A stretch of DNA of 64,000 nt from Sphaerisporangium sp039871875 (lineage in GTDB: Bacteria > Actinomycetota > Actinomycetes > Streptosporangiales > Streptosporangiaceae), in NCBI RefSeq assembly GCF_039871875.1, contig NZ_JBDPMD010000047.1:11787-75786 (forward strand). Reading direction: 5' to 3'. Made by a program: the position numbers and the translations under genes. The notes below the pieces were generated by a model, which was not told the DNA's origin, ran no database searches, and worked only from the letters and a program-made list of their open reading frames with translations. Below, piece by piece: positions 33,918-64,000 of the stretch. Numbering within the stretch: the stretch's first letter is position 1; each line of letters opens with the position of its first letter.

Positions 33918-35105
33918 TTATCCGGTGGCGGCCGCGACGTCGTGGTGGCGGCCGACCGGGATGACCAGCGGGGTTCCGCTGACCGGGTCGGTGGTGACCT
34001 GGCACCGCAGGCCGAAGATGTCCTCCACCGTCCCGGCGGTGACGACCTCGGCGGGCGGCCCCTCGGTGACGATGCGTCCCGCCTTCATGGCGATGACGTG
34101 GTCGGCATACCGGCAGGCGTGGTTGAGGTCGTGCAGCACCATCACGATGGTGCGGTTCTCCCGCCGGTTGAGGTCGGTGACGAGGTCCAGCACGTCGATC
34201 TGGTGGGCCAGGTCCAGGTACGTCGTCGGCTCGTCCAGCAGCAGGACGGGCGTGCCCTGCGCCACGGCCATCGCGATCCACGCCCGCTGCCGCTGCCCCC
34301 CGGACAGCTCGTCCACCGGCCGGTCCGCCAGGTCCGTCAGCCCGGTGGCCTCCAGGGCCCCGTGCACCGCCTGCTCGTCGGCCTTGGACCACTGCCGCCA
34401 CCACGTCTGATGCGGCGACCGTCCCCGTGTCACCAGGTCCACCACGGTCAGCCCCTCGGGCGCGACGGGAGCCTGCGGCAGGATCCCGAGCCGCTTGGCG
34501 AGCTCCCGGGTCGGGATGCTGTGCACCGCCCGCCCGTCCAGCCGCACCGCCCCCGCCCGCGGCGCCAGCAACCGCGCCAGCGCCCGCAGCAACGTCGACT
34601 TCCCGCAGGCGTTGGCCCCCACGATCGCCGTCACCCGCCCCGGCGGCACCACGAGATCCAGGTCCCGCACCACCACCCGGTCGTCATAAGCCAGCCGCAA
34701 CCCGTCCGCCCGCAACTCAGGCCCACCCGGCTCCGCCGGGCGGGCGGGGAGGAAGGGGCGGGCGGGGACGCGCCCTGCCGGGATGGCGGTGCCGTGGCCG
34801 GTGCGGTCCTCGGGGAGGACGATGCCCTGGCCGGTGCGGTCCTGGGGGGCGGCGGTGCCCTGGCTTGTGCGGTCCTGGGGAACGGCGGTGCTTCGGCCGG
34901 TGCGGTCCTGGGGGGCGGCGGTGCCGTGGCCGGTGTGGTCCTGGGGGGTGGCGGTGCTTCGGCCGGTGTGGCTCTCGGGGATGACGGCGGTGTCGTCGGC
35001 CATGATGTGACCCTCCGGGGGCAGGTCGTGTGCGGGGGACGACGGGGGCGCGGCCTGGAGGGGAGGCGGAAGCTGCGTGGACTCGGTGTGGGTGGGGGTG
35101 GTCAT
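33918..35105 (-). CDS. Ferric-siderophore ABC importer ATPase (FepC-like) with repetitive N-terminal extension
   Basis: A 395-residue protein whose last 265 residues are a typical FecE/FepC ATPase: Walker A GANACGKSTL, Q-loop ILPQAP, signature LSGGQRQRAWIAMA, Walker B VLLLDEPTTYLD and switch VLHDLNHACRYAD. The first 130 residues are unusual: a low-complexity extension with six 11-residue repeats (consensus RTGxGTAxPQD). ATG 35105 has AGGAGG 8 bases upstream, within 3 bases of the permease stop, which supports the long form. MADDTAVIPE offers an internal start at about 35003. It is the last gene of the three-gene importer operon. Confidence 0.9.
   Translation of the reverse strand: MTTPTHTESTQLPPPLQAAPPSSPAHDLPPEGHIMADDTAVIPESHTGRSTATPQDHTGHGTAAPQDRTGRSTAVPQDRTSQGTAAPQDRTGQGIVLPEDRTGHGTAIPAGRVPARPFLPARPAEPGGPELRADGLRLAYDDRVVVRDLDLVVPPGRVTAIVGANACGKSTLLRALARLLAPRAGAVRLDGRAVHSIPTRELAKRLGILPQAPVAPEGLTVVDLVTRGRSPHQTWWRQWSKADEQAVHGALEATGLTDLADRPVDELSGGQRQRAWIAMAVAQGTPVLLLDEPTTYLDLAHQIDVLDLVTDLNRRENRTIVMVLHDLNHACRYADHVIAMKAGRIVTEGPPAEVVTAGTVEDIFGLRCQVTTDPVSGTPLVIPVGRHHDVAAATG
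34801..34998 (-). repeat. Six-unit 33-bp in-frame minisatellite in the importer ATPase gene
   Basis: Units start at 34801, 34834, 34867, 34900, 34933 and 34966, each beginning GTGCGGTCCT or a close variant on the + strand. On the coding strand each gives 11 residues such as RTGHGTAAPQD, so copy-number changes keep the frame. Confidence 0.9.
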
Positions 35106-35108
35106 GGT

Positions 35109-36206
35109 TCAGCCTCCTGAGCCGGCGCGGTTGGCGCGGATGAGCAGCCAGAGAAGGACGGGGGCGCCGAGGACGCCGGTGACGATTCCTACGGGGACCT
35201 CGGTGCCGGGGATGAGGGTCCGGGTGGCGAGGTCGGCGCCGAGGACCACCAGGGCGCCGGTGAGGCCGGCGGTCACCAGGGGGGGCCAGGCGGTGCCGGC
35301 GAGGCGCTGGGCGATCTGGGGGGCGGCCAGGGCGACGAACGCCACGGGGCCGGCGGCGGCCACTCCGAAGGCGACCAGGCCCACGGCGGCCAGCAGCAGG
35401 GCCAGCCGGGTCGGCTGGACGGCGGTGCCCAGGCCGGTGGCCACGTCGTCGCCCAGGTGGAGGGTGCGCAGGTGGCGGGTCAGGGCCAGGGTCACGGGGA
35501 GCAGGACCGCCAGGGCCACGGCCAGCGGGACGGCTTCGTCGATGTCGCGGCCGTTGAGGTTGCCGACGAGCCAGCCGAGGGCGGCCTGGGCCTGGAACTT
35601 GCCGCCCCGGGCCACCAGGTAGTCGGTGACGCTGGTGCAGATCCACGAGACGCCGATGCCGACCAGGATGATGCGGTAGCCGGTGGTGCCGCCCCGCCAG
35701 GCCAGCGTGTACACCACCAGGGCGGTGACCAGCGTGCCGAGCAGGCCGAGGATCTCGGGCCCGAGGCCGTCGTCCCAGCCGAGCACGATGCTCGCCACCA
35801 CGGCGGTGCCCGCGCCCTGGGTGAGGCCGATCATGTCGGGGCTGGCCAGGGGGTTGCGTGTCAAGGTCTGGAACACCGCGCCGGACACGCCGAACGCGAC
35901 GCCCGCCAGCAGGCCGACGAGCGCCCGCGGCAGCCGCAGCTCCCGCACCACCAGCAGCGTGCCGGGGTCGCCGGCACCGGCCAGCGCCTTCGCCACACCG
36001 ATGAGCGTGATCGGGTAGTCCCCCACCGCCACGTTCCAGCAGAACACCACGAACGTGACGGCGGCCAGCCCCCCGCACACCAGCATCAGCCGCGGCCGCA
36101 GGATGCCGGACACGGGCGGCGCGGCCAGGCGGAACGGCCGCCGGGCGATACCGGTGCCCGGCCGTCGCGGCGTGGCGGCCGTGCTCTTGGTCCGCAGATC
36201 GGGCAT
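35109..36206 (-). CDS. Ferric-siderophore ABC importer permease (FecCD family, FepG-like)
   Basis: A 365-residue BtuCD-type permease with an N-terminal cytoplasmic tail (MPDLRTKSTAATPRRPG) and about ten helices. Family blocks are LRLPRALVGLLAGVAFGVSG, FQTLTRNPLASPDMIGLTQGAG, the cytoplasmic GDDVATGLGT loop that contacts the ATPase, and GPVAFVALAAPQIAQRLAG. ATG 36206 has GGAGG at 7 bases and lies 2 bases from the stop of the other permease. It forms a heterodimer with that protein. Confidence 0.92.
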   Translation of the reverse strand: MPDLRTKSTAATPRRPGTGIARRPFRLAAPPVSGILRPRLMLVCGGLAAVTFVVFCWNVAVGDYPITLIGVAKALAGAGDPGTLLVVRELRLPRALVGLLAGVAFGVSGAVFQTLTRNPLASPDMIGLTQGAGTAVVASIVLGWDDGLGPEILGLLGTLVTALVVYTLAWRGGTTGYRIILVGIGVSWICTSVTDYLVARGGKFQAQAALGWLVGNLNGRDIDEAVPLAVALAVLLPVTLALTRHLRTLHLGDDVATGLGTAVQPTRLALLLAAVGLVAFGVAAAGPVAFVALAAPQIAQRLAGTAWPPLVTAGLTGALVVLGADLATRTLIPGTEVPVGIVTGVLGAPVLLWLLIRANRAGSGG

Positions 36207-36208
36207 CG

Positions 36209-37243
36209 TCACACCTCCGCCAGCTTGCGCCTGCGCACCATCGCGATGAAGAACGGGCCGCCGATGAAGGCGATGAGCACACCGGCCTGGATCTCGGACG
36301 GGCGGGCGACGAGCCGGCCGATGATGTCGGCGGTGAGCAGCAGGATCGGGGCGAGCAGCGCGGACAGCGGCAGCAGCCAGCGGTGGTCGGGCCCGATGCC
36401 AGCGCGCTCGGCGAGCACCCGGGCGACGTGCGGCACGACCAGGCCGATGAAGACGACGGGGCCGATGACCGCGACCGCGCCGCCGGTGAGCAGCATGATG
36501 GCCGTGACGCCCTGCAGGCGCACCAGCCCGAGCCTGCGGCCGAGCGCGGTGGCGACGTCCTCGCCGAGGGCCAGGCTGTTCAGCGCGGGCGCGCAGGCCA
36601 GCGCGAGCAGCGTGCCGACCGCGAGGAACGGCAGGATCCGTCGCACCACCTCGGCGTCCTGAGCCGCCAGCGACCCGGCCGCCCAGAAGCGGTAGCGGTT
36701 GAGCGGCTCGGGGTCGGTCAGCACGATGGCGCTGGTCAGCGAGGACAGCAGCGCGGTGATCGCGACCCCGGCGAGCGCCAGCTTCACCGGCGTCAGCCCG
36801 GAGCGCCCGAGCCCGCCGAGCAGGTACACGAGCACGCTCGCGGTCAGGGCCCCCGCGAAGGCGAACCAGATGTACCCGAACAACGACCCGACGCCGAGCA
36901 GCGCGATGGACAACACGATGGCGAACGACGCCCCGGCGGTGACGCCGAGCACCCCGGGGTCGGCGAGCGGGTTGCGGGTGAGCGCCTGCATGAGCGCGCC
37001 GGACAACCCGAGCGCGACCCCGGCGGCGAGGCCGAGGACGGTGCGCGGCACGCGGACCGTCCAGACGACGTTCTCGGCGGACCGGCCGCCGGGCCCGGGC
37101 ACGTGGCCGGTCAGCGCCTGGACGACCTGGTCGAGCGGGATGGCGCGGGCGCCGACGGCGATCGACAACAGGCACAGCGCGAGCAGGGCGGCGCCGATCA
37201 GGACCAGCAGGGCGGCGGGGCGCGCCCGCCGGCCCCGGGTCAC
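36209..37243 (-). CDS. Ferric-siderophore ABC importer permease (FecCD family, FepD-like)
   Basis: A 344-residue BtuCD-type permease, first gene of the importer operon. Blocks are VRVPRTVLGLAAGVALGLSGALM, QALTRNPLADPGVLGVTAGAS, the ATPase-contact loop GEDVATALGRRLG and GPVVFIGLVVPHVARVLAE. It starts at GTG 37243 with GGAG 8 bases upstream. The iron box at 37272-37290 lies about 30 bases before the start, so the importer should be made only in low iron. Confidence 0.93.
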   Translation of the reverse strand: MTRGRRARPAALLVLIGAALLALCLLSIAVGARAIPLDQVVQALTGHVPGPGGRSAENVVWTVRVPRTVLGLAAGVALGLSGALMQALTRNPLADPGVLGVTAGASFAIVLSIALLGVGSLFGYIWFAFAGALTASVLVYLLGGLGRSGLTPVKLALAGVAITALLSSLTSAIVLTDPEPLNRYRFWAAGSLAAQDAEVVRRILPFLAVGTLLALACAPALNSLALGEDVATALGRRLGLVRLQGVTAIMLLTGGAVAVIGPVVFIGLVVPHVARVLAERAGIGPDHRWLLPLSALLAPILLLTADIIGRLVARPSEIQAGVLIAFIGGPFFIAMVRRRKLAEV

Positions 37244-37271
37244 CGGGCTGTCTCCACGTTCCGAATTCCTT

Positions 37272-37290
37272 TTAGGTGAGGCAAGCCTTA
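37272..37290 (-). promoter_or_regulatory. Iron box for the importer operon
   Basis: TTAGGTGAGGCAAGCCTTA fits the DmdR/IdeR consensus with a few mismatches. It lies directly upstream of the leftward permease genes. A second box 70 bases away faces the NRPS. Confidence 0.82.
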
Positions 37291-37341
37291 ACTGTAACGT
37301 CCGCCGGCGGCGTGCCCCAGAGTGACCCGGGGGGCTGTTAC

Positions 37342-37360
37342 TTAGGTAAACCTTACCTTA
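37342..37360 (+). promoter_or_regulatory. Iron box for the NRPS operon
   Basis: TTAGGTAAACCTTACCTTA, a good DmdR/IdeR-type box. A -10-like TAGTAT (37359-37364) overlaps its right end, so bound repressor would cover the core promoter. Transcription from here would leave about 50 bases before GTG 37423. Confidence 0.85.
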
Positions 37361-37422
37361 GTATGTGGGGCGATCACGGCTTGAGTGAGCTGTTTCGTGC
37401 AATCTGGGAGGCGGGGGCACCT

Positions 37423-59640
<22,218 letters not shown>

Positions 59641-59663
59641 CAACAAGGAACGAAAGGAACACG

Positions 59664-59888
59664 ATGACCAATCCCTTCGACGACCCGGACGGCACCTACC
59701 TGGTGCTGGTGAACGCCGAGGGCCAGCACAGCCTGTGGCCCGAGTTCGCCGAGGTCCCGCCCGGCTGGACCACCGCGCACGGCCCCGCCTCGCGTCAGTC
59801 CTGCCTCGACCACGTCGAAGCCAACTGGACCGACATGCGGCCGAGGAGCCTCGCCGCCCGCGACACCGCCCCGGCGAACCGCGCGTAG
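59664..59888 (+). CDS. mbtH: MbtH-like protein
   Basis: A 74-residue MbtH homologue that binds and activates NRPS adenylation domains. The signature is present: NPFDDPDGTYLVLVNAEGQHSLWP, then VPPGWTTAHG, and CLDHVEANWTDMRPRSL. AAAGGA lies 6 bases before ATG 59664. It starts 23 bases after the NRPS stop and should be co-transcribed with it. A hairpin ends the operon. Confidence 0.95.
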   Translation: MTNPFDDPDGTYLVLVNAEGQHSLWPEFAEVPPGWTTAHGPASRQSCLDHVEANWTDMRPRSLAARDTAPANRA

Positions 59889-59902
59889 CCCGCACCAGCC
59901 CC

Positions 59903-59938
59903 GGAACGGCCCCGCGATCGCGATCGCGGGGCCGTTCC
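59903..59938. terminator. Terminator after the NRPS-mbtH operon
   Basis: A 36-base perfect inverted repeat, GGAACGGCCCCGCGATCG and its reverse complement, 14 bases after the mbtH stop. The centre is self-complementary, so the real loop is a few bases. Confidence 0.85.
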
Positions 59939-59969
59939 GCGTTCCGGTGGGAGCACGCCGGAAAGCACA

Positions 59970-60001
59970 GAGGCCGGGCCGCGTCGACGCGGCCCGGCCT
60001 C
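59970..60001. terminator. Second hairpin terminator, for the binding-protein gene
   Basis: A perfect 32-base inverted repeat, GAGGCCGGGCCGCGTC and its reverse complement, 10 bases from the stop of the leftward binding-protein gene. Together with the preceding hairpin it separates the convergent transcripts. Confidence 0.85.
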
Positions 60002-60011
60002 CAGGGGAAGG

Positions 60012-61073
60012 TCAGTCGGTGGACTGGGGGACCTCCGTGGCGGGGTCGCCGTCCACGGCGGCGGCCAGTTGGGGGACCAGGCGGTCCAGGGTGTAGGGGA
60101 GGCTCAGGGCGGAGACGAAGGAGATGGCGTTGCCGTAGTCGCCGGTCTCCTTGACGTAGAACTCACGGCCTTCCGACACGACCTTCAGGTCCGCGTACAG
60201 CTTGTCCTTGCGGATCTTGGCGCTGTCGGCGGCGGGGTCGGGGACCAGCCACAGCAGGACGCCGGTGTCGAGCAGGTCGGTGCGCTCCTTGCTGATGTTG
60301 CCGCCGAACTCCTCGCCGACGGCCTGCTTCATGTCCGGGGGAAGCACGAAGCCCAGCTCGGTGAGAAGCCGTGTCCGGTTGTCCTGGGGCCCGTAGACGA
60401 AGATGCCCTCGTACGGGGTGGCGACCAGGCCGGTGACCCCGGCGAACTCCGGGTGCTCCTTCTTGGCCGCGGCGAACTTCGCCTCGACGGACGCGACGAG
60501 TGCCTTGGCCTCGGCCTCCTTGCCGAGCACCTTGCCGATGGTCTCGGTCTGCTGCTGCCACGGGATGCCCCAGTCGACGAACTCCTTGGGCTGCGCCACC
60601 ACCGGGGCGATCTTGGACAGGGTCTCGTACTGGTCCTTGGTGATGCCCGAGTACAGGGCGAGGATCAGGTCCGGGGCCAGCGCGGCGATCTTCTCGGGCT
60701 GGGGCCCCGTGCCGGTGTCCTTGAGCACGGTGGGCACGGCCGCGCCGCCCAGCTTGGCGGACGCCCACGGCCCGATGGCGCCCGGGTACCCGCCGAGCCA
60801 CTCGGTGGTGCCCACGGGGACCTTGCCGAGCGCCAGCGCCGCGTCCTGGTCGGTGAGCCCGACCGCCACGATCCGCTGCGGCTCGGCCTCGATGGTGGTG
60901 CTGCCGTACTTGTGCGCGATGGTCACCGGATAGGCCCCGGCGGCCGGCGAGGCCGGCGCGGCGCCGGACGCGGCCGGCTCGGGGGAGCCGGAGCCACAGG
61001 CGGCGGCCATGCCGGTCAGCAGAACGGAAACGAGGGCCACGGCGAGCCGTGCGCCTCTGCGGGAGCGGAACAT
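60012..61073 (-). CDS. Ferric-siderophore-binding lipoprotein (FecB/CchF-like)
   Basis: A 353-residue lipoprotein. ATG 61073 (MFRSRRGARLAVALV) is chosen because AAGGA lies 7 bases upstream; ATG 61088 lacks such a site. The lipobox is MAAACGS. The mature part is a helical-backbone type III binding protein (peripla_BP_2): EAEPQRIVAVGLTDQDAALAL, PEKIAALAPDLILALYSG, YETLSKIAPVV, and a C-terminal LSLPYTLDRLVPQLAAAV. It should deliver the ferric siderophore to the FecCD importer 23 kb to the left. No iron box is visible in the 139 bases before it, so it may be read through from the exporter genes. Confidence 0.9.
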   Translation of the reverse strand: MFRSRRGARLAVALVSVLLTGMAAACGSGSPEPAASGAAPASPAAGAYPVTIAHKYGSTTIEAEPQRIVAVGLTDQDAALALGKVPVGTTEWLGGYPGAIGPWASAKLGGAAVPTVLKDTGTGPQPEKIAALAPDLILALYSGITKDQYETLSKIAPVVAQPKEFVDWGIPWQQQTETIGKVLGKEAEAKALVASVEAKFAAAKKEHPEFAGVTGLVATPYEGIFVYGPQDNRTRLLTELGFVLPPDMKQAVGEEFGGNISKERTDLLDTGVLLWLVPDPAADSAKIRKDKLYADLKVVSEGREFYVKETGDYGNAISFVSALSLPYTLDRLVPQLAAAVDGDPATEVPQSTD

Positions 61074-61212
61074 CAACAGGTCCTTCATCGGTTCGGATGG
61101 AACATCGCGACGCCCGCGGCGGGGCCTCGCAGGTGCGACCGCCTCGGCGGCTCGCGTCGCCCGGCCGGCAGGTGACGGCCGGCGCGGATGGTGGACGGTC
61201 AAGGGCTGGGGT

Positions 61213-63291
61213 CTACGGACGTCCGGCCGTGCCGGCTCCCGGCGCCGAGGCGCGGGTGCCGCTGTCCGGCGGTGTCCGGGGGTCGGTGGTTGCGGGGCCG
61301 GCGGACGGCTCTGGTGCGGAGGCGCGGGTGCCGCTGTCCGGCGGTGTCGTGGGGTCGGTGGTTCCAGGCTCGGTGGGTGCCTCCGGTGCGGGGGCGTGGG
61401 GCCCGGCGGCCGGGGGGGTCTCCGAGGCGGCCGGGAGGCGGGTGCCGGACCAGGCGGACCACAGGGTGGCGTAGGGGCCGCCGGCTGTGCGGAGGGTTTC
61501 GTGGGGACCGGACTCGACGACGCGGCCCTGGTCGAGCACGACGACGCGGTCGGCGGTGGCGGCCTGGGTGAGGCGGTGGGCGACCACCAGGGCGGTGCGG
61601 CCCTCGACGGCGTTCTCGGCGGCGCGTTCCAGGGCGCGGGCGCCGCTGCTGCCGGCCTCGGCGGTCGCCTCGTCCAGGACGGCCACCGGGGGGTCGGCGA
61701 GGATCAGGCGGGCCAGTGCCACCTGCTGGACCTGCGCGGCGGTGAGGCGGTGGCCGCCTTCGCCGACCACGGTGCCGAGGCCGTCGGGCAGGGCCTCGGC
61801 CCAGGTCAGCGCGTCCACCCGGGCCAGGGCGTCACGCAGCTCGGCGTCGGTGGCATCGGGCTTGGCGAGCCGCAGGTCCTCGGCGAGCGGGCCGGCGAAC
61901 ACGTGCAGCTCCTGGGTGACCAGGCCCACGGGACGGCCGTGGCCGTTCCCCGCGGTCACCCGCACCGAGCCGGCGGACGGCCGGTGCACGCCCGCGATGA
62001 GCTTGGCGAGCGTCGTCTTCCCCGCGCCGGTGGCCCCCACCAGCGCCACCCGTTCCCCGGCGCGCAGCACCAGGTCCACGTCGTGCAGCACCGGCCGGCC
62101 CGGCTCGTACGCGTGCCCCGCGCCGCGCACCGCGACCACCGCGTCCACCGCGGCCTCCTGCGGCCCGGGGGCCGGGGCGGTGTGCGGCTCGGGCGGCGGG
62201 AGGGTGGCGACGCCGACGAGCCGGGCGAGCCCGGCGCCCGCGGACTGCGCGTCGTCGAGGAGCACGAGTGCGGTGTTGACGGGGGAGAAGAGGCTGTGGA
62301 AGTACAGGGCCGCGGCGGTGGCGGTGCCGATGGAGGCCGAACCGCTGCGCACCAGGAGGAACCCGGTGATCAGCACGGCGGCCAGCCCGGCGTACTCGGC
62401 GATGTGCAGGCGGCTGTAGAACCGCAGGACCAGGCCGACACCGCGCATGGTGAGGTCCACCGCGGCGAGGGACCGTCGGGTGACCCGCTCGGTGTGCCCG
62501 GCCTCCAGGCGGAACGCCCGCACGGTCCCCGCGCCGCCGATGGTGTCCAGCAGTTGCTGCTGCTGGGCCCCGGCGGCGACGCGCTGCCTGGCGTACAGCG
62601 GGACGGCGTTGCGCACGTACCACCGCGCGGTGTGCGCCTGCACCGGCACCGCGACCAGGGCCGCGAGCAGGAACCGCCAGTCGAGCACGGCCAGCGCGCC
62701 GAGCGTCAGCACGATGGCCAGCAGCGACCGCGCCAGCTCCGGCAGCGCCGTCCGCACCGCCTCCGCCACCTGCGTGACGTCCGCGGTGACCCGAGCGGTG
62801 AGGTCACCGGACCCGGCCTTCTCCACCCGCTCCAGCGGCAGGTGCAACGCCCGCTCGACGAACCGCTCCCGCAGCCGCGCGAGCACCGTCTCCCCGAGCC
62901 GCGCGATCATCGACAGCCCGAGCGTCGTGGCCCCACCCTGCGTGAGCGCGACCAGCACCAGCGCCACCACCGGCACGGTGAGCGCCTCCACTCCCCGCCG
63001 CTGCGCCACCAGATCCACGATGTGCCCGAGCAGCGGCTGCGTGAGCAACCCCACCGTCGTGGCCGCCACCATCACCGCGAACCCCGCCGCAGCCCGCCCA
63101 CGGTACGGCCGCACCAGCTCACGCACCGCCGCCCAGGTACGGCGGCCGTCCGCGACAGGCAACAACTCCCGCCCGTCCGTGTCCGTGGACGGTGCGGTGG
63201 TGCCGGCTTCGGGGGAGCGGCCGGGGGAGTCGGGAAGCATGGTCTCGCCGGGGATCGAGGGGCCGGGGGAAACAGGGGGATCGGTCGTCAT
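61213..63291 (-). CDS. ABC exporter half-transporter, subunit with intact Walker sites
   Basis: A 692-residue membrane-ATPase fusion with about six helices (residues 55-330), then an ABC domain. Walker A GATGAGKTTL, Walker B PVAVLDEATAE and switch His (LVVAHRL) are intact, but the signature reads LTAAQVQQ in place of LSGGQ. The C-terminal 70 residues are a Pro/Thr/Ala-rich tail with a 24-residue direct repeat. ATG 63291 overlaps the stop of the upstream partner by ATGA, so the two are translationally coupled. In siderophore loci such pairs export the free siderophore. Confidence 0.87.
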   Translation of the reverse strand: MTTDPPVSPGPSIPGETMLPDSPGRSPEAGTTAPSTDTDGRELLPVADGRRTWAAVRELVRPYRGRAAAGFAVMVAATTVGLLTQPLLGHIVDLVAQRRGVEALTVPVVALVLVALTQGGATTLGLSMIARLGETVLARLRERFVERALHLPLERVEKAGSGDLTARVTADVTQVAEAVRTALPELARSLLAIVLTLGALAVLDWRFLLAALVAVPVQAHTARWYVRNAVPLYARQRVAAGAQQQQLLDTIGGAGTVRAFRLEAGHTERVTRRSLAAVDLTMRGVGLVLRFYSRLHIAEYAGLAAVLITGFLLVRSGSASIGTATAAALYFHSLFSPVNTALVLLDDAQSAGAGLARLVGVATLPPPEPHTAPAPGPQEAAVDAVVAVRGAGHAYEPGRPVLHDVDLVLRAGERVALVGATGAGKTTLAKLIAGVHRPSAGSVRVTAGNGHGRPVGLVTQELHVFAGPLAEDLRLAKPDATDAELRDALARVDALTWAEALPDGLGTVVGEGGHRLTAAQVQQVALARLILADPPVAVLDEATAEAGSSGARALERAAENAVEGRTALVVAHRLTQAATADRVVVLDQGRVVESGPHETLRTAGGPYATLWSAWSGTRLPAASETPPAAGPHAPAPEAPTEPGTTDPTTPPDSGTRASAPEPSAGPATTDPRTPPDSGTRASAPGAGTAGRP
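61247..61348 (-). repeat. 72-bp in-frame direct repeat in the exporter C-terminal tail
   Basis: A block of about 30 bases beginning GAGGCGCGGGTGCCGCTGTC (+ strand) recurs at 61247 and 61319. It encodes the repeated TPPDSGTRASAP. The 72-base spacing keeps the frame. Confidence 0.8.
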
Positions 63292-64000
63292 GACAGGACC
63301 GCCGTCCGGTAGGTGGCGTGGCGGCGGATCATCTCCGTGTGGGGGGCGGTGTCGACGATGCGGCCGTCGTCCAGCAGGGCCACGCGGTCGGTGGCGGCCA
63401 GGAGGGCGGGGCTGGTGGTCACCACGATGGTGGTGCGGCCGCGGCGGTGGTCGCGCAGGCCGGAGGCGATGCGGGCTTCGGTCACCGCGTCCACGGCGGT
63501 GGTCGGGTCGTGGACCACCAGGACCGGGCGGGCGGCGGCCAGGGCTCGCGCGAGGGCCACTCGCTGGCGCTGGCCGCCGGACAGTGACCGGCCGCCCTCG
63601 CTGAGCGGGGTCTCCATGCCACGGGCCGCGGTGCGCGCCACCTCGTCCGCGCCGGCCGCCGCCATGGCGGCCTCGACGGTCGTCGATCCGGACGGGGTCG
63701 TGTCCGGCGGCGGGGCGATGTTGGCGAGGAGGGTGTCCTCGAAGAGGGCGGCGTCGTGGTGGGCCACCAGGACGGCGGTGCGCAGGGCCGACGGGTCGAG
63801 GGAGTGCAGGGGGACGCCGTCCAGTTCGATGGTGCCGGTGGTGGGGTCGGTCTCGCGGGACAGGCAGCGCAGGAGGGTGGTGGCGTCGGCGGGGTCGGTG
63901 GGGGCGATGCCGAGGAACTCGCCGGGGGAGACCTTCAGGGTCAGGTCGCGCAGGCCGGCGTGGGTGACGCCGGTCAGGCGCAGTTCGCCGCGTACGGGGT
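63288..64000 (-). CDS. ABC exporter half-transporter, subunit with degenerate Walker sites (partial)
   Basis: Only the C-terminal 236 residues, most of the ABC domain, are inside the window; the membrane part lies beyond 64000. The P-loop is lost (GIAPTDPADATTLL, no Lys). Walker B reads PVLVVHDPTTAVD (His for the Asp) and the switch His is replaced (IVVTTSPALL). The signature LSGGQRQR is intact. These defects complement those of the neighbouring subunit, as in heterodimeric exporters with one degenerate nucleotide site. The gene runs on to the right. Confidence 0.87.
   Translation of the reverse strand, partial: PVRGELRLTGVTHAGLRDLTLKVSPGEFLGIAPTDPADATTLLRCLSRETDPTTGTIELDGVPLHSLDPSALRTAVLVAHHDAALFEDTLLANIAPPPDTTPSGSTTVEAAMAAAGADEVARTAARGMETPLSEGGRSLSGGQRQRVALARALAAARPVLVVHDPTTAVDAVTEARIASGLRDHRRGRTTIVVTTSPALLAATDRVALLDDGRIVDTAPHTEMIRRHATYRTAVLS

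Noticed and set aside
37363..37365. ATG as the NRPS start
   Set aside because: It lies 2 bases after the iron box and inside the probable -10 region, with no ribosome site. GTG 37423 has GGGAGG upstream and precedes the conserved domain.

Overview
The window comes from a high-GC, GC3-biased actinomycete. The evidence is the codon bias, GTG and TTG starts, LAL and SARP-type regulators, many secreted proteins, and IdeR/DmdR-type iron boxes. The gene content fits a filamentous soil genus, possibly Streptosporangiaceae, but that placement is inference only. I see no rRNA, tRNA, CRISPR array, transposase or phage gene.

Left part (1-20.4 kb): a secreted chymotrypsin-like protease is followed by a PrnB-family heme enzyme (tryptophan-dioxygenase fold), two tandem LAL/LuxR ATPase regulators, and a reverse-strand operon of imine-reductase-like oxidoreductase, cytochrome P450 and BTAD/SARP regulator. 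This looks like a small, regulator-heavy accessory locus without NRPS or PKS genes. Four genes follow: a Cys-rich secreted protein, a secreted RTX-like Ca-binding protein, an I36-type protease inhibitor and a TPR protein. A TetR-ferredoxin-P450 operon comes next and appears to start with a leaderless TetR mRNA.

Middle part (20.4-31.4 kb): a lipoprotein, a membrane protein, an AlkZ-like winged-helix protein, a secreted alpha/beta hydrolase, and a ChvE/GguAB-type monosaccharide ABC operon with a LacI-type operator in its promoter. Then come an AA10 lytic polysaccharide monooxygenase with a C-terminal chitin-binding module, a DUF305 lipoprotein and an RsbW-like ATP-binding protein.

Right part (31.4-64 kb) is a hydroxamate siderophore locus. 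It holds an ornithine N5-hydroxylase, an ornithine formyltransferase, a FecCD-type importer (two permeases and an ATPase), one giant six-module NRPS of about 7,405 residues, an MbtH-like protein, a siderophore-binding lipoprotein, and a heterodimeric ABC exporter cut by the right edge. Three iron boxes sit in the two divergent promoter regions. The NRPS order is half-C, A(nMT)-T, C-A-T, C-A(nMT)-T, C-A-T, C-A-T, C-A-T-E, with no thioesterase. Pocket residues read clearly as Ser for A2 and A5 and as N5-hydroxyornithine for A3. A1, A4 and A6 stay open. The predicted backbone is N-Me-X1 / Ser / N-Me-hOrn / X4 / Ser / D-X6, with one condensation domain lacking its catalytic histidine. In-frame minisatellites are unusually common in this window.
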